Source: Leptofilum sp050292445 | GTDB lineage: Bacteria > Chloroflexota > Anaerolineae > Promineifilales > Promineifilaceae | Assembly: GCA_050292445.1 (NCBI GenBank) | Contig: JBNKLQ010000175.1 | Coordinates: forward strand, 1 to 13,253 | Length of the DNA stretch: 13,253 bases | Direction of reading: 5' to 3' | Shown here: positions 12,938-13,253 of the stretch, piece by piece | How the letters are laid out: every line of letters begins with the position of its first letter | How positions within the stretch are numbered: the stretch's first letter is position 1 | The notes under the pieces: model-generated | Seen by the model: the letters and a program-made list of their open reading frames with translations, nothing else | Databases searched by the model: none | Told to the model about the DNA's origin: nothing | Translations under genes and position numbers: made by a program

Positions 12938-13253
12938 ATGCTAGACCTTCCAACTCATTTCACTAAGACTGTATCTACGACCTTTTCTGGCGGGGCAGAA
13001 TGGCTGGCGCGGCTGCCGGGTTTGCTGGCAGAATGTGAACGGCGCTGGGAGTTGACGGTACGGCCGTCCCCTTTCACCCTCTCCTACAACTATGTCGCCC
13101 CCGCCACGCTGGCCGACGGCACCGAAAGCCGAATCGAAATTGTGCCGTTCTACGACCGCACCCAGCTGATCCATGAAACGCTCGGCACACTCGAAAGCGC
13201 ACTGACCCAGCAGATCCTGATCACCATTCTGGTCGTGCTCATCATGGTCGCCT
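12938..13253 (+). CDS. Chimeric frame: aminoglycoside phosphotransferase-like N-terminus joined to RND metal-efflux pump segment (partial)
   Basis: From ATG 12938 the first ~60 residues (MLDLPTHFTKTVSTTFSGGA, AEWLARLPGLLAECERRWEL, LSYNYVAPATLADGTE) match the N-terminus of streptomycin-6-kinase-like/APH phosphotransferases, which normally continue with a '.vLKLG' strand. Instead, after about base 13125 the frame reads IEIVPFYDRTQLIHETLGTL and ESALTQQILITILVVLIMVA, the join between the periplasmic pore domain and a membrane helix in CzcA/CusA-type RND pumps. The two families share no domain. The switch falls in LADGTES, a string plausible in both proteins, so recombination at short similarity or an assembly misjoin is likely. 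The frame runs off the window. Neither function should be assumed. Confidence 0.65.
   Translation, partial: MLDLPTHFTKTVSTTFSGGAEWLARLPGLLAECERRWELTVRPSPFTLSYNYVAPATLADGTESRIEIVPFYDRTQLIHETLGTLESALTQQILITILVVLIMVA

Larger units (their letters stand above)
875..13067. repeat. Over-represented palindrome ACGGCCGT (15 copies)
   Basis: Exact copies start at 875, 1845, 1941, 2596, 3955, 5319, 6408, 6774, 6907, 9054, 10024, 11012, 11616, 12242 and 13060. About 0.2 would be expected in random sequence of this length. Flanks are usually A/T, giving WACGGCCGTW. Within genes it is read as T-A-V, R-P or G-R depending on frame; two copies (3955, 11616) are intergenic. Near-matches (for example GCGGCCGT at 10330) also occur. 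Confidence 0.85.

Overview
The window most likely comes from a filamentous or otherwise complex Chloroflexota genome (Anaerolineae/Ardenticatenia-like). This is inferred from the gene types, not proven: a MalT-like STAND regulator, a quinone-reductase gene coupled to a 70-residue companion, a MazF pair, a TPR/STAND signalling operon, and intergenic regions full of short dispersed repeats. No rRNA, tRNA, CRISPR array or intact insertion sequence was seen. The flanks look more GC-rich than the central operon.

Layout. Left edge (1-718): the 3' half of a medium-chain quinone reductase and a small overlapping gene. 810-2634: a decayed MalT/LuxR-type regulator, frameshifted near 2297 and then joined near 2390 to the last part of an ABC-2 permease, so this is a deletion scar. 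2635-2985: non-coding, with a plausible promoter at its right end. 2986-9107: a five-gene same-strand operon encoding a patatin-like phospholipase, a 142-residue small protein, a lipoprotein resembling a shortened solute-binding protein, a P-loop ATPase of STAND/AAA type, and an 810-residue winged-helix/TPR-like/five-helix membrane protein. 9270-9695: a ferritin-like di-iron protein. 9807-10384 (minus): a MazF-type toxin and its antitoxin. 10583-11536 (minus): an extended SDR sugar-nucleotide epimerase/dehydratase. 11818-12849: a trans-3-hydroxy-L-proline dehydratase. 12938 to the end: a reading frame that begins as an aminoglycoside-phosphotransferase-like protein and continues in frame as an RND heavy-metal efflux pump.

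Most interesting part. The operon at 2986-9107 reads as a membrane-linked conflict or signalling system. A lipid-cutting effector (patatin) is encoded with an ATPase that is split from its winged-helix/TPR arm by an ATGA overlap. Two otherwise unrelated proteins, the small protein and the ATPase, carry the same ~20-residue motif (G-h-N-h-x-G-x-h-x-A-P-x-A-x-I-A-x-R-D). This is what is expected of a homotypic, possibly amyloid-like, signalling or docking motif. The lipoprotein and the multi-helix protein suggest that the signal crosses or arises at the membrane.

Genome-wide signals. The palindromic octamer ACGGCCGT occurs 15 times by my reading, where about 0.2 would be expected by chance. It falls in all three codon frames, in both coding orientations and between genes, so it is a DNA-level signal comparable to cyanobacterial HIP1. 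The epimerase gene is bracketed by heptad-repeat arrays, and three intergenic regions carry related ATCTGYGT-type repeats.
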